Below, piece after piece: positions 23,001 to 37,914 of a stretch of DNA of 64,000 nucleotides. Source of the stretch: Chionis minor (Eukaryota > Chordata > Aves > Charadriiformes > Chionididae); assembly GCA_013398295.1 (NCBI GenBank), contig VZSF01002984.1:1-64000 (forward strand), given 5' to 3'. Under the pieces are notes generated by a model that saw only the letters and a list, made by a program, of their open reading frames with translations, was not told the DNA's origin and searched no databases. Each line of letters begins with the position of its first letter. Position 1 is the stretch's first letter. The position numbers and the translations under genes are program-made.

Positions 23001-26000
23001 AGTTTTGGCTTCCAAGTTGACAAAGAAAATAGTTTCTGAAGGAGCAGAAAATCCATTGAAGGTCAGAAAATGAGAACCACTATGGGTAGCAACAGAATCT
23101 CTACTGTAGTCCATTACTATTGTATTTTCATAGATGCAGATTGCAAAGTGCAGACATTGCTGGGGTGAGATGCAGCTGTTGGATATGAAGAGACACAATT
23201 GCCGTAACTGTATGATGGATGTGTTCACAGTGAATGAAATGTAGAAAATGACAGGGTCAATGATAATAGATGTGTAGATGCAGAGCTGCAAGAATGTAAC
23301 AACCAAGAAGAAAAGGAAAAAAGGCATATGGAGCTATTTCAGGCACCTACAGCAAGTGTTTTTGACACAGAGGATAAAGAGGACATAGACAACAGGCCAG
23401 CAGAGCTGAACCATGGATTAAAACCAGTGCATTAAAGAGAGGTAACCTAGGAGCAAGCCTGGCATTTCTTGCTCCGCGCCCAAAGACCTAGATGAAGATA
23501 TACGTGGCCCAAAGAAAGGACACAGGTTGCTTCACTGCTTCTTTGGCAGCAAGAGGAAGAAGATGGTAATAATAATGAAAGATGGAGAGAATGTATTGCT
23601 GCTGCATGTGCTACAGTTATTCTTTGGTTAGTGGCTTTGGGTTCCAAGATTCTTGCTCTGTTATTTTTTACCAATTCAAAATTAATTTATTGGCAAAAGT
23701 GGTCAGGAATAAAAGCTAGTTAAAAGGACTACTTGAAATACTCCTACAGGTGAGTAGTAGGAGTTCATTGCTTCCTGCTTCTTTAAAAGTTCCACAGTCA
23801 GGTTTATTGGGTTGTTACTATAATATAACATTTTTTTTCAATTTCGCCCTTAACTCTCAGGTACAATCAGAGAAATAAGAAATAGGCATCATGCAGCCAC
23901 CAAGCCTTCCGGTATTTTCTTGCCTCATTCCACCTGAAAAATACCAGCTGAGCCTTGAGTTACATTGCAAACCCTTGAGGGAATGAAGGTTACATCTTGT
24001 AGCCGCGATTAACTTGCAGAGATGGGGGAGTTTGGAGGGTGTTATTTGGCTGCCATTTGTTTGACTAAGGAACAAAAAAGGAAAAGAAACACTGCACCCT
24101 CCACCCCTGCCATCACCACTTTGTCTATTTCCATCTGTCATCTACGTAGGCTCTGAGTGATGAAATGTATAAGCACATTCAGGCACATTGAGTGAGTACT
24201 GCTGAATCAGGAGAATCACAGTTTGGTCTCAGCAACGAGTTAACCTTTTAAGCCTCGTGTTAGTTAAAAGACTTTTACAAGTCCTTGGTGAAAACCCATC
24301 TGTTGCTTTCAGGGAACTTGTGAGCACCAGAGCAGGGGACCTAGGTCTTGGATCCCAGTTCCTGCACTCTGGGGCTTTGGAAAGGAGGGATGAAGCAAAT
24401 GTGATTTCTCAGCAGAAAACCTGTTTGCCTCCTTTTCCTTGTTTTGGGCTAAGGAAAGCTGCTGAACCTCACCAATGAGGTGAGGTGGCCAGGCTGGTTT
24501 GGCATAGTTCCTCTGATGTGTTCAAAAGGACAAACAGAAGAGTCTGGAGGTGGACGTAGGAGGAGGTGTATTCTGCGAGGCACCTTGGCCTCAGTGAGCT
24601 GCAGAGCAGCCTGGCAGAGCTGCCGCTGCCATGACTGAACCAAGCGCTCTTGTCTGCTGACGTGATTGCACGGCTCTCCGGTGACAGTCCAAAATGGCAG
24701 AGTGTTATCCCCGTTATTGGCGATTTGATAGAGGCTGCCATTGCCTGGACTGCTTGGGATACAAATAAAGATGGGAACTTCTCCCTGGAAATTTTGTAGT
24801 TTTTATTTATGTGTGAAAGAAAACCCTGGCTTTTGTGCTTACTTAACACTGTTGCTTTGGGCCTTTTTGAAGCTAACAGGCTTCTGTGCGTACCCTGATG
24901 TATCAAAGAGGTCATCTTGTAAAAGTCAAATAATGCATCCTCAAAGGCTGAAATGTTGAGACATGAGCTAAAGGGTTTTAAGGAGAGAAGATGGTGGCAA
25001 GTTGCATAAAATCCACATGCATTCTGCTCAGAAAAAGCTCGAGAGCAATTTCAGGTAAAGCAATCCTCTTCCTCAAGTTGGGACTATATGAAATAAAGCT
25101 CCCTTGATCCCTCCTGAACCGCCTTGCTAAATCTAGTCTGACTTTTCAAATAGCACTCTTCAAATAGCTCCTGATAAAATGGAGACTCAGCCTCCAATGT
25201 AAGCTTTTACCCACTCCTTTCCCTCTGCAAACAACACATAAATGTCAGAGTGGTTTTACTGACCTCAATAAATGCTTGCGGGCAGGCAAGGATGAGCCCA
25301 GACACGTCCGATAGGAGGGCATTAAGATTTCATGCTATTTTTCCACAGCCCCTGTCAGATGGGAGGGCTTCTCAGATTTTACAGTCTGTGGGTAAGTTGC
25401 AGTCTGGTGGTATTCAGGCAAGTGACTGGGGCTGAGGGAAGCGTGGGAGGGAAGGACAGGAGATTGCCCTCCTGTTTTCCATGTCTGGAAAGGGCTGAGC
25501 AGCACTCAGCAAGCATCTCTCATACAGTCAGGTAGGATAGTGGCTGGGAAAAAGGCAAGGTGAGAGGGAGAAGATGCAGAGATATTGTTCTGCTTCCTAC
25601 TCTGTACCAGCTAGCAGAGCTTGCTGGTTGCGTGGGTGAGAAGAATATGCTCTACCCCAGGGAGGATTTTAGGAGCAGGTGTGATTCCTTGCATGCCAGA
25701 ATGCTTTGATTGCTTACTTTTGAGTCCTGAGGGGCAAATTTCTCTCTAACATGAGTCAATGGATTTTCACAAGAGCTGAATAAGCTCCACTCTCTTTTGT
25801 AAGAGGAATAAAAATATTTTCAGCAGCTAGGAAAAAAAAATAAAAAAACCTTATGCTAGCTCTGAAATCAAGCAAGCACCTAGTGAATTGTTTCCAAGTA
25901 GCAGACACAAGTGTCTTTCCCCTGCTCTCTCCAACAGCTTCCTACCCAGAGGAAGCTGCAGATATGCAGCTCCCATACGTTACAGAAATCCTCTCGTGGT

Positions 26001-27318
26001 AGGCAATGGGGTAGCAGAGCAGCATGTACATGCTGACAGGGTGAGGGCTGTGCTATGGGGCATCTGGCTGGGGAGCACTGCGGCCGCTGTGCAACTGCAA
26101 ATTCTCCCAGGCATTTTAGAGTGAATTGGCCTCTGGAATGAGGTATCCAGTGCATCCTGGCCATGTTCCTTCCCTTGCTGGAGACAGAACCTTGCAGCAT
26201 TTATTACTTGCCCAGTTTCCTGGTGCTTACTTTCAAAGCCTCCACTGCTTTCTTAGTCTGTTTCTAGTATTGTCCTCTCATTTTGGATTTCCTACTGTAC
26301 TTTACACAGATTAGCAGAAGAAGGTTGAGCAGAAGGTGAGAAAACAGGTTGCTGGCTCACAATTATTTGTGAAAGAGGAAGTCTGACCTTAGCTGGTGAG
26401 CAATGACTCCTGTAGAAGGATAGTGCATGAATATTGATGCTTCAGAAACCTCAGATTATTTTTGGTTTTCTGTGCCAAGAACAGGAATTGCACAGTGCAG
26501 GTAGAGCCTTCTCTCTGAAGACACTGGACTATCCAGAATTGGCACACACATTTCCAGTGAAGAAATTTTGACCAGTGCTAAATAATGCTGTATTCTACTC
26601 TCAGTTACAGCAGCAAAAACTGGAATAGGCATTCTGATGCCAATGGCATAATTTTGGATTTGTTCTTGAATACTGAGTCAGTCTCTGGCCCTCAGTCCTC
26701 CCTCCTATATGTTCACAGGAACCTTCTACTGAGCATATGCATTAGTTTGTAACTCTCTTCATCTTCCTTTTGGCATGTAAAATACCAGCTTTGAAGTAGA
26801 ACTTAGATGTAGCAGTCAAGAAGCTGATGGATCCAAAGGAGATACAGAGCTCAAAAGCTGATTGTATCTATAATATGTCAGCATACAAATGCTACTGAAC
26901 TTGGTGAATGCCTTTTCCAAGTTTATTTCAAAAGCTTCCAGTAACTTGGCAGAAAGCTGGCCTTGGTCATGCCTTCCTTCTTACATTGTCTTCCCTTGCT
27001 ATCCTTTGAAATCCTTCACTGTTTCACAGGAGCTTTTCTTAGTCTAAGACATTGTCTTTGCATTTTTGAACAGAGCATGGAAAAAGTAGAAAAAATTGCC
27101 ACTTCTTTCAGAATCAGAGTGAAGCTTACTTTCCAAACAACTGCACTTTTCTAGCCAGGCTGTGGGTCTGACAGCCCGGAGGAGTGGAGTTTCCTGGGGA
27201 GTGGAGTTCTGTGTTAAAAAGCAGTGACTCTTCAGAAACCTGGAAAGAAAGGTTTCCCAGTGAAAGCTGCATCTTGTCTTTCAGGGAACTCCAGCTATTT
27301 TATGTTTTATCCTCAATC

Positions 27319-27351
27319 TTTTTTTTTATTTTTTTTAATTTTTTTTTTTTT
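27319..27351 (+). repeat. T-rich low-complexity tract
   Basis: A near-continuous T run interrupted by A and AA. It inflates open frames rich in Phe on the plus strand. No retrocopy body is recognisable on either side. Confidence 0.85.
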
Positions 27352-30300
27352 AAATTATTTCAGAGAACAACTGCTTTGGAGGAAGCATCTATTTTTCATG
27401 CTTCAATCAAGTCAACTTCCTGATCACAATGCACTGATGATACCATGTTTGGTGTATGCTCATTTCAGATTGTTTTCAAAGACTTCCAATATTCTGAGAA
27501 ACTCCATTTTAGATGTATCTTCTTTCCTATTCTTTTTCTTTATACTTTATTTCCATTGTTTCTCTACCATCCCAAAATGCCATGTTTGAATCTCCTTTGC
27601 ATTGTCCCTTTTTGTAACAGTGCCCTGAAGACTGCTGTTGTCAAATCCCGTACTCATCTTGGTTTTATTTTTAACCTCTCTGGAGATTTTGAACCTCAGC
27701 ATCTCTGGCCCTATTTAAATGACTTTAATAAAGCCATTCATATATGGAAATGTGCTAAATGATTTATCTCAGTAGCATTATGCAGCTGCAGCAGTTCCTC
27801 CCTTCCCCCAGACATAGTCCCAGCCAACAATCCCAAGAGAGCTACAGCCAGCCAAAAAAATAAACCCAGATCCCAGGGAATGTGAATGGATGGAATTTTA
27901 TGAGCATGTTCCTCATGAGGAATGTTGTTGAGACTTTGGGGTCTATCTGTATTTTAATTAATATGACTGTCCTACATACTCTTCTGGGAAAAGGGCAACA
28001 GAAAGCCATTTTAATGAGATCCCATAGGTTTTTGCCAGGTAAGTGATAATATCCAAAGACAAATTTCAATGAATTAAGTTGAGGGAATCATAAAAAAAAA
28101 GTCTGGTTAATGGATCTTTTTTTATGTAATGGGGAGCACAGTTATAGCTGAATATATTTTGAGAAACTGTGGTAGAGCCTTAAAGCCAGAACATTGCGTT
28201 TTGTTTGGATTGAAAGGCACTCTTGGCAGTGGTGGGAAACAGAGGTACCAATATGAGATTAGGAGATGCATCCGAATGGAAAGGTAAGAGAGTTTTCAAT
28301 GATGAGGCCAAGAAGATAGGAAGTCATGGAAGGAGAATGGTGATGTGTCTTGAACAGACTTGCACTAAGCTCTGAAAATGAGGAAAACTGGGGTGAAGTT
28401 AATGTAAAGAAGAATTAAGGTCGATGAAAAGCATCATCTGTTTTTTGGTATATTGGTTTAATTGAAACACATATTTTCACACAGTTTTTGGTTTAGGTTT
28501 TCCTCTGATTTTCTAAGATAAAATATTTTTCAGCAGAAATTGGAACAGAATGATATTCTGGAAAAAATATACACCTTTTTAGCTGAAAAAAAGAACTTTT
28601 TTGTAAACATTGTCACTGAAAACAATATGGACATAATTTCCCAATGGAGAAAAAGAGTTTTAAATAAAGAAATAATTAAACCTTCTCAAGGAGTGAAGGA
28701 GCTATACAAGGGAAGAGAGGAACTGGAGCACTAGGAAAAGGACTTTGGACTGGATATTGGCTGTATGTATATGGTCCCCTTGCTGACTGGAATCGGACAT
28801 TCAAAAGTCCTTGTTCTTCAGCGGCAAGAGGACAGAGGTGACTTTGTTGCAGTGCTGGTAAGTGGAGAATTATTCTGTAGTTCACTTTGGAGAAACTTTT
28901 GATTTTGAACCAAATGTCTGTCTGTGCATGTGTTAGTTACCAAAGGGGTTAACCTGCCTAGCCAACAGGATTGGTACACCTAAACACAGACCACAGCACT
29001 TGCAGCTCGCAATGTCAAGTTCAAAGCTGGCATGCGTAAAGTATTATTACAAAGCAGCTGCTTGCTGATATGGCTAATTGTTTGACTTATTGAGTTCTTG
29101 TAGTCTAACAGCAAAGCACAGAAATCAGAAGCAGGAGATGGGAGGATCCCTATGGCACAGTAATAAACTATCCAAATCAGTCAGTTGGGTCTAGGTGACG
29201 AATCAAGGTCATAATTCATGTATTCATTTGTTGGAGGTCTTTCAAAAACTGTTGTATTTTAATATATCAGTTTCTGTACAAAATATGTGATAGATTTTGA
29301 AGTCAGCATTGCTTTACTCTCTATTGCTGTTGATTACATCTGAACAGAGGCATAAATGTCCATGAATGATTCTAGTTCAGCAAAAATCTGAGGTGTGTTA
29401 GTCTAAACAAAGAAAATTAGCTTAAATACTTGACAAAGTTGTGGCTGGAAAACAAGGTGTTAATGTTTTCCACTTGCTGACAAGCTCTTGCAATGGGTGG
29501 AAAATAGGTTTTGCCTTGGTCCTCTCAGTTTTGGGTAAGCTTACTGCATCTGGAGTGTCTCTTTTCACATTAAAAATGGAAAGGCAATGGCTGCAAAATG
29601 CAAGGTGTTCAGAACGTTGTGAGCAAAAATGAGGGTCTGTTGCCCCAGAGACCAACCAACGTCTCTGAAGCAAGCTGTGGTTGACTGGAAGATTTACGGT
29701 TCCACCAATTCAAGCCCATAACATATGATTTGGATTCTTTGAAGCTTTTTTCACAAATGACATAAAGCATTTGAAAGGTCAAAATCTTCAGAACTTAAAT
29801 GTTGTTGCTCATTCCTTGTTTTGGTTCTGAATAGGCTGATTTTTTTATTTCCCCTTTCTGACCTTCATTCCTCCATCTGCTTCTGTAATTTCTACAGCTG
29901 TTGTGATTTGTTTTATAAACTGCCTCTGTCTAGGCTGCTTCTGTCCTGAGTGAATTTTGTTTGGGGCTGATGTGTTGCCTAAACCATTCCCTGTTCTTTG
30001 ATGATACTAACAAATCGAGTTGCCTCACTGGACTGACTTTTCCCCTCATTTATTTCAGAGAGCCTTTTGGATTGAAATCTCCAAACCCATCACAACTGCC
30101 ATTGTAAATCAAGCTGACAGTCAATTACAAGATGGACTATGTATTTGAACAAGGCCAGCTTTGAAAGCCTAGCCATTTCTAATATACTTACAGACCTGCA
30201 AATGCTCTTCGCTTGCAGGACACAGGGGTGCCCACTGTATGTGAACAGCTGGTGCTAGGGTGTGGTGTAAAAAATCAGCAGAACTGTAAGAGAACTCAGA

Positions 30301-33300
30301 GGAGTTTAGTCAAAACAATAAGAAAGGTGTTATCTGCCTCCCAAGAAATAAGCTTTAGTCTGTGGGGGTGCTATTTTTTATGAAGCTTTATTGTATCTGA
30401 CACATTAACACTTTCATTGCTGACAGATAGCAGCCAGGTTCTGACATACCAACATGCACTTCAGAAATAACAGGGTACATATTACCAATGGAAAGGCGTT
30501 GGAGTACACAGGAAGCTTGTAACCCATGAAGAAATGCACAATAATGCATCTTGCACCATTTTCAGTTTTAGTGGAAAAATATTGCAGCGAGACAGTTTGT
30601 AATATGGGCGTATGGGTCTGTGAGTAAACTCCAGATAGCACTTGGCACAGTTTAATTCCTCTCCATTTGGCAAATCATCTGGTGTTCTCCCTTCTGTTGC
30701 ATAACCCAGAATAAAATAGGAGAAGCTGGCTTCAAGTGTACAAAAAGAGTGAGCTGCACGACGACCACGTTTCTAATGCATCAGAAGTGAAGGTAGTTCT
30801 GTTTGACTTACCATTCCATCAGTGTCATAAAAAATCTGCAGAGATGTGGAAAGAGCACCAGCTGGGTAATTGCTGCAGAAAGCATGCCATGGTATTCAGT
30901 GTGGGCTTTCCTCATGAGAGCTGCTCTAACGGGGCAGTGTGTATAACTTTGTATAACCTTGCACTGGAAAAGGTCTGACAAAAGCAAGAAAAACAGCTCT
31001 TAATTCTGGGAGGATGCAGTCAGTCCAGCCTGGGCATGGTGGAACACATGAAATGCATACTCTGTGTGAGCCTCTCTGTCAGTCTTCCAGTTTATGGTGC
31101 CAGTAAATCTGATGCCTTGATTTGAACAATAATAAGAATAATACAGAAATCTAAAGAGAGACTGCAGTTGTGAGCTGCTGGAAGAAACAGAAGATGTATT
31201 TTTTAAAAATGTGACTGTTGAAGCAGTTGGGGAATATCTTCTTGCTTTGAGAATTAACAGATATTCTATGACCCAGGGACCTGGACTAGAAATAAAGACA
31301 AAAGCCACAGCTCACATGCTGTGCTTGTGTTACAAGCCATCCTCTCTCCCTTGCCTGCAGGAATTTTAACAGCACAAGGCAAAGCACAGGAAACGATGTT
31401 GTGAAGAGCGTACCAGGACTAGTGAGGAACAGGCCTGTCTCCATCTGCTTCTTTGGTCCCTGCTGCTTTGCAGGAACATCCTGTCTCTGTGTTGGTTTAG
31501 TCTGGGACAGAACGAAAAGGATATAAAACCACAATGTCAAAATTTGATTAACTGCAGTAGCTGCACAATAGTGAAATGGCCGAGTTACCTCTCTTGTTTC
31601 TGCATTAGCATTACATTATGTTCAATCAATCAGTTTGAGTATGTTCTGTTATGTGGCAGGGGACTTAAGAGAGCTCAGTAGTACTTTCTCATTCTATTTA
31701 ATCTCTCCTGCTTTTCCCTTCATGCTCTGTCTTGCTCCTAACCCATTGCTTTCCTCCCATTCTTTCATTAAGTTGGTAAGTGGCCTCCTTCACAGGCCAG
31801 AATAATGTGACATTCCATGGGGCAAGTAGTTCCTTTCCTATATGAATCATGTGGCAGCCAAACCCATTCTGTCTTCAATTACATCTTTAAGAGAAACTTA
31901 CAGAATGTCTTCTGTTACTTGACTATTTTAAGGGGTCCTAATTCTTTAACTGCACCAGTGCTAGACAGAGACAGCAGAGGAATGGGCTGAGACTTGCCCG
32001 CGTGCAATGTGGACACCTTTGTTCCTACATACCTCAACTGTTTTGGCTCCAAGTGAGCATGAGGCTGGGAAACTGAGTACTTCTGCTTCCACCTTCTTGG
32101 CAGATGGCTGCTAATCTGTTGATGAGATCAGGCTGAAGTGAGAATGACCTGTTTGCTGCTACTGGAGTCACAAGAGGCATGATAACATCCCTGCCAGCTA
32201 GTCAGGATAATCCACCTATTGTATGTAGTTCTTCCTCTTTCACTCAGCTGTAACTTGGATTTAGGACATGTGCTGCTGTGTGAATGAAAGGAAGACTTGG
32301 TCTTCTCAGACTAACAGTGGTTATTCCAACCTTGCCACAGATAGAAATTGTACATCACACGTTTTACAAGGTTGAGCTGGGCTTTATTGCAGGCAGTGCA
32401 GTCTGGCTCTCAGAGTCTGTCCTTAGGACAAGTGTCTGCTCTGTGCTTTGATTGTGTCAGCAGCTCACCTAAAACCTCGCAGTGAGTTGTGGCAGGGCTA
32501 GGGCGGGCACCCATAAATCCTCCCATAGCAGGAGCCAAAGTGTCCTGCTCCTGCCATTGGAGCAAATGCTGCAAAGAGCAGTAGTGGTCCTAGGTCTGTC
32601 TCTGTTGTTGAAATGTTTCTCGTGAAGAAATGCCCATCACTCCAGAGGCCATGCAACATGCTTTAAGCAGCTGCATGGACCTATTGACTCTTCTTTTAAC
32701 ACCTTTTAAAAAGAGAAACATCAGACCTGCAAACAAAACCCTCTGCCCTATGTGCTGCAAACTGTTTATGTGCTTGTTACGGGAGTCACACAACAAACAG
32801 CAGCTATCCAAGTAGATCAGAAGGCACAATTTTTGAAGAGGGTGTGCACAGAAGGAACTCTGCAAATATTTCTTTCACTGTTTGACATCCCAGAAATAGA
32901 GGATGCCAATAAACTAGAATGAGACTGCACAATAAAGGAATGGAGAAAATAACTTATTTATGAAGAAGGAAGTAAATACATAAACTCATTCTGAAATTTT
33001 TCTGCAGTGGTATGTTATTGCAGTTAAAGATGAGGAAGGTAAGAAATACACTTGCCTTGCTGTGGAATTTGTGGTGTTTGGACCTGTTGCCTTGTATTTT
33101 TTCTTGCCCTGTCCAGGTTTTAGGTAAAACTCATGAATTTCACATTTCCTTATCTGAGTATTTAATGGCTCCAGCACTGGTGTCCACCTTCACCTTATGT
33201 TTAAGTGAATTTTTTCTTTCTTTCCTTTTTTTCAGTCATTTGCATAAAATCACAGATACGGTGTTCCATAGCAATTAATGCACACCAGTCCTTTGACCCT

Positions 33301-35581
33301 TGTTCTGACATTTTTTGCTGGTGCTTTCATATACTCACATTTCAATTCATATTTCATGCATACCGATATTTATATTTCCAGTATTAATATTTCTCTTAAA
33401 GATTTCCCGCATGAATGGTAAAATCAGCCACTGTAAACTATACAATACCAAAGAGTGAAATTTCTTTTGCAGAGAGCCACTGCAAGCTTTATGTACCACT
33501 CAAGTCCCAATTGACACAGCTGAAGAATTAGCTGAGACTTAAGCAGAGAGACAAGTGAAATTCATCCAATAGCCCTTTTTTGGCTGTCATATCTCAGCCT
33601 GCGGGAATGAGAACTACACAGTAACCGTAAGCATGACTAAGAACTGAGAAAGAAAAGAGCCTTCGCATTTAGCTGACACCACTCCTGGTGCTGCAGTGTG
33701 GCTGTGACAAGACTGCTGCAAACTGCATTGTCAGGTGGGATACAAAGATGGTCCTTTCGTGCTTTATGCCAGCTTCTGCGCTATTTGCGTCCTCCTTTTG
33801 AACTGCCTCTGTATTATTCCCTTTACTCAAACTGCATCACCGGTTTTAATGAGTATCACTTAATATCATACTGGGGAGGGGTAGTCTGTGAAAGCAGTGA
33901 TATGTTTACAAATTTGATCTAAGGTTTCAGTCAGTTTATAACAGAGACCTCCTGACATGCATGCTAGGGGATTACCTTATGTGCTTTTGATTTACAGACT
34001 TCTCAGGTGTCTAAATATTGTGTTAGTTAAGCTCCCTTAAACACAAGGGGACATTTATGGATATCTAGAGCTTAAAATGAGCTGAGTGTACAACAGCAGC
34101 CTATACTGGAATTTCATTTCTTGGACGTCCGTATTGTCTACATGCCTAAAGTTTTTAAAGACTATTTTTAAAGGAATAGTGAAGTTACATGCCCAGACTT
34201 CTCCCTTCCCTGCTTTGCATAATTTTCTCTACATTCCACTATCTTTTCCACATTAGTAATAGTAATCAAGACAAAACCAGTATCTTTTCATAAATCACGA
34301 CATTTTTGAGCAATCCTTGTGGAACGGTGACCCCAAATTCATACTAAACTCTATTTCCTCCCTTCTATTTATGTGCAGCACCTTGTTTTGTGGGAGAAGT
34401 GCATCTGGTAGGTAAAACACTGGTGCTGCCCATGATCGGGGAGCAGGTAGCAAATCCCACGGTGAAGAAAAAGTGGACTCAGAAGTCTGTTGCCTTCATT
34501 CATATCCACCTGTAAGGCAATACAGCTTTTGGAGAGAAGAAGAGATGTAGCCCTTCTCCCATAGTCTTTTGATCTTTCCCTGTTCTTGAAGATATATTCT
34601 GATACTGGCGCCACTATTTTGCAATAGGCATTTTTGTTTCCACACTCAGCAAGTAGAAATTGATTGTGATTCCTGATAGTATGCCTACTATTCCCCCACT
34701 CTCTTTCGAGAATATCAGACTCAGGACCTGGTAAGAATTACTTTCAAATCTACGTTTAAATGTTATATTGATTTTTAATCCCTTAATCTTTACCAATGTC
34801 ATCTGAATTTGCTGTAAGTATAACAGATCATTTGGTTTTAGACAAGACTCACCAATTAGTATGAATAACTATACACTTGGCCAGCTCAAGGCCTCTACAC
34901 CTTTTTAATACTCTTTGTAGGACTTAAGCAATACAAAGACATTGAGCTCAGTTTCTGAAGAAGAATCCCACTCTAAATAATTGCACACAAGTTATGAACT
35001 ATGTATCCTGCAATCTGTTCCACTCATTTTCACCTAGGGAACCCTATATCCATTTACTGCTGAGGCTTTTCTAGCTGGTAGGTGCATTTTCATCACTGTT
35101 AACTTTATCTGAAGCACCAGAAGGAATGTATAAAGAAGGAAGAGGAGAAAAGGAATAACAAAAATCATATTCCAACTGAAAACTGATGGACAATTTCTTG
35201 ATTAATTTTTTATCTTTCTATGTAATTATTCCATTCCAGAGGTATGGGAGGATCAAAAATTTCCATTGAAGTCTTCAGCTTCCATGCTTAATAGAAGTAG
35301 GGCCTGTGTTTCTTTTATACTTCATACATAGCCATTTCAGCTGAAAGAAGTGAGATACGCTATGCTTTGATATTAAGTATCCCTTGAAGGACTTGGCTGC
35401 TCTAAAGATCAGGAAGTTAATGATATTTTGTCTCACAGCAGGGTGACTTTCTAATGTATATTTTAGATAATACAGCAGTTCAGTGATAATATTGTAGATT
35501 ATTGCATTTCCTTCCTGAGGCTTTATATTAAATGGGTGAACATTTCTGGGCAAGAAAGGCCTTCTTCAGTTTCAATTTCTG

Positions 35582-35592
35582 CCCCCCCCCCC
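35582..35592 (+). repeat. (C)11 homopolymer
   Basis: Eleven consecutive C bases, likely to be variable in length or poorly called. Confidence 0.85.
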
Positions 35593-37849
35593 AGTCCTTT
35601 ATGGCTTTGTATTTCTATTAGAAGGGCTTTTGTGATTGTACTTCTTCTCCTGCTTTTGTTGGGAATGATTCTTCCCTGTGGAGATAGCTAGCATAAAACC
35701 TCTGTGCTCCCTAGTGGAAAACGAAGCAAGACATAGACCTTGAGCTCTGCATATGGGGCCATGGGAGCATGAACTCACTCTCCCATTCACCAGAACAACA
35801 ACATCTCAACTTTATCAACTGATTCAAACAGGCTTTTAAGCCTGAACATGATAGTTGCTTGCGCAAAGTAGTGTTACATCCGTGTGCATCCATTATTTAA
35901 TATGCAGTTTATTCCCTATGGATTTGGGAGGTTGTGTCCCAAAGGATGGACACACAGTATTCCTGTTTTGAACCCAGTTCATCTTTTTTATAACACTGCT
36001 TTTAAGGTTCAGCCACTTACAGTGGCAAGCAGCTAAGGCAGTAGTTGAACTGCCTATAAACTAGTAAAGTTTGGATGTAAAGTGGCGGATGGCCTTCATC
36101 TGCAGAGGCAAAACAGAGATGCAGGAAAAACAGCCTATGCTTCTAGAGTTCACTTGGGACAAAAACTGTGACTCGATTGCCGTGCTTACAAATGCTTTTC
36201 ATTGCATCATAAACAAGAGAAAGCTCATGTACGCTGCAATGGAGCACAGGACCAAGGTCTCTGCATGACCACCAAGTAGGCTGGTACACATAGGCAGGGC
36301 AGTAACTCTGCTTGGAGATACTAGCTTTTGTCCGGAAAGCAGCATGATCAGCTTAGCAAGAAGCTCCGTATGAGTTGTAGCTAATTCTCTCTGGACGTGT
36401 GCTGGACTGTACTGCCTGGGGAGCTCTTTGCATATGTGCACTCTAATGTATGGTGTAATACAGTCATGATGACAAGGTGTTGTATAAATTAATAAAGTCT
36501 TTCACCTTGTGCTCAGAGATAATTTGGCCTTTAATAGAGTGTCCTTGTGAAATTCCTGGTCTGTCTTTCCAAACTTCTGAAGTGTTGTATTGGATGTCTT
36601 ATTCATGGACATGACAGAGAAGTTAGGTGATATCTGGTGTATAGAGACCAAAGCAGGAGACTTTAGAGATGGAGATCTTGGGTCCTGAACCTGCACACAA
36701 CCTGGCATACCTCCAACCCTAGTGCAGATAGGGAGGTGTGAAGAAACAAGGGTCCTCTCACTGTATTACATACCTGGCGTACTTCCTCATAAAAGACCAC
36801 AGAAATTACCCTCTGCTTTGAAAGGATACATGCTGACAGTCTGTACTAAAGAAAATGATTTACCTATCTGAGCAGATAACAGTAAATGCCTGGCACAGAG
36901 CCGTACAGCTCCAGGTCTAAAGATACTGCGGCTGTAATAGAGGGATGAAAATGTATGAGGTATGTTAATTGAGCAATAACTGAAATGTATGATTAAATGA
37001 AGAGGTAACCTTTCTAAGGTAGTCCCTTTTAATACATGTGACTTTGCATTATGCCTTTGAGCTTTTCTACACTAGAAAAATGAGCAGAAGTAAGGTCACT
37101 TTGGGTTCAGTTAACTCTGACCTAAAGATGACTGCTTTGCCGGTATATTTGTGAGGCAACATTTTTTTACCTCAAATGAGCAGGTCAAGAGGTAACCTTG
37201 ACTCCCTGCAGACTCAGAGTGATCACAGCAACAGTGTTTTCTGCCACCTGTGCTTCTGCCTTACCCACTGCCTGCACGTACCGCCATAGCCTGTCAGATC
37301 GCAACGGGCGTCAGGTGCTTGGGTGAAGAACGCGTCTGTGAGCAGGAACAGCAGGCAGTTAATTCACACTAGAGTCCTCCCATGAGAACTGGGGCATGGC
37401 TAGGAAATCTGTAGGGAAATCCCCAGCCTGTTTCACTCTGCTGAAGGTCAAAACAAGTTTGTGAAAATTAGCAACTGTAAAGCTATACGCATGTCCAGAA
37501 CACACATTACTGAAGAACAGGAGGTTGACTAAGCACATTGATTCCATTGTCGAGGAAGGTCTGATGTTAAAGGTATCATGAGGGTGTGGGGTTTTTTTGA
37601 CAGACAGTTGTCTCATGGCTTTTGGAGTCCACCTTTTATTGCTTTCTGGCTCTGTAAGGGAATTCTTGCCATTTGCTGTTCAAGCTTAATTAGGGTAGTG
37701 CAATGCCCTGACATGGACTGCTGACAGCATGTGCTGTTCTCCCTAGTTTGGAAGGGATTTGTCTTCTTTCTGCTGGTGAGCTCCGCTCTAGCTCTTTGCA
37801 TCACACGTGCTTCACTGTGCCTGAATGGGTAACTGCTGGGTTCCCTTAA

Positions 37850-37912
37850 ATATTGCTGGTATAGAGTAGAATATTGCAGATATATAATAGAATATTGCTG
37901 GTATAGAATACA
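37850..37912 (-). repeat. Three 21-bp tandem units at the 3' end of a CR1
   Basis: Three consecutive 21-bp units at 37850-37870, 37871-37891 and 37892-37912. On the plus strand they begin ATATTGCTGGTATAGAGTAG, ATATTGCAGATATATAATAG and ATATTGCTGGTATAGAATAC. Units 1 and 3 are closest to each other. They sit exactly where the 3' octamer tail of the neighbouring minus-strand CR1 would be, and on that strand the units contain ATTCTAT-like cores. Confidence 0.85.
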
Positions 37913-37914
37913 AG

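Larger units (their letters stand above)
14415..37849. other. Long gene-free interval
   Basis: About 23 kb without any gene I can support. Open frames are short, scattered on all frames and without family signatures. A few slightly GC-richer spots (about 20,690-20,870; 26,040-26,110) are too small to call. Simple repeats are listed separately. This fits the distal upstream desert of API5. Confidence 0.6.
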
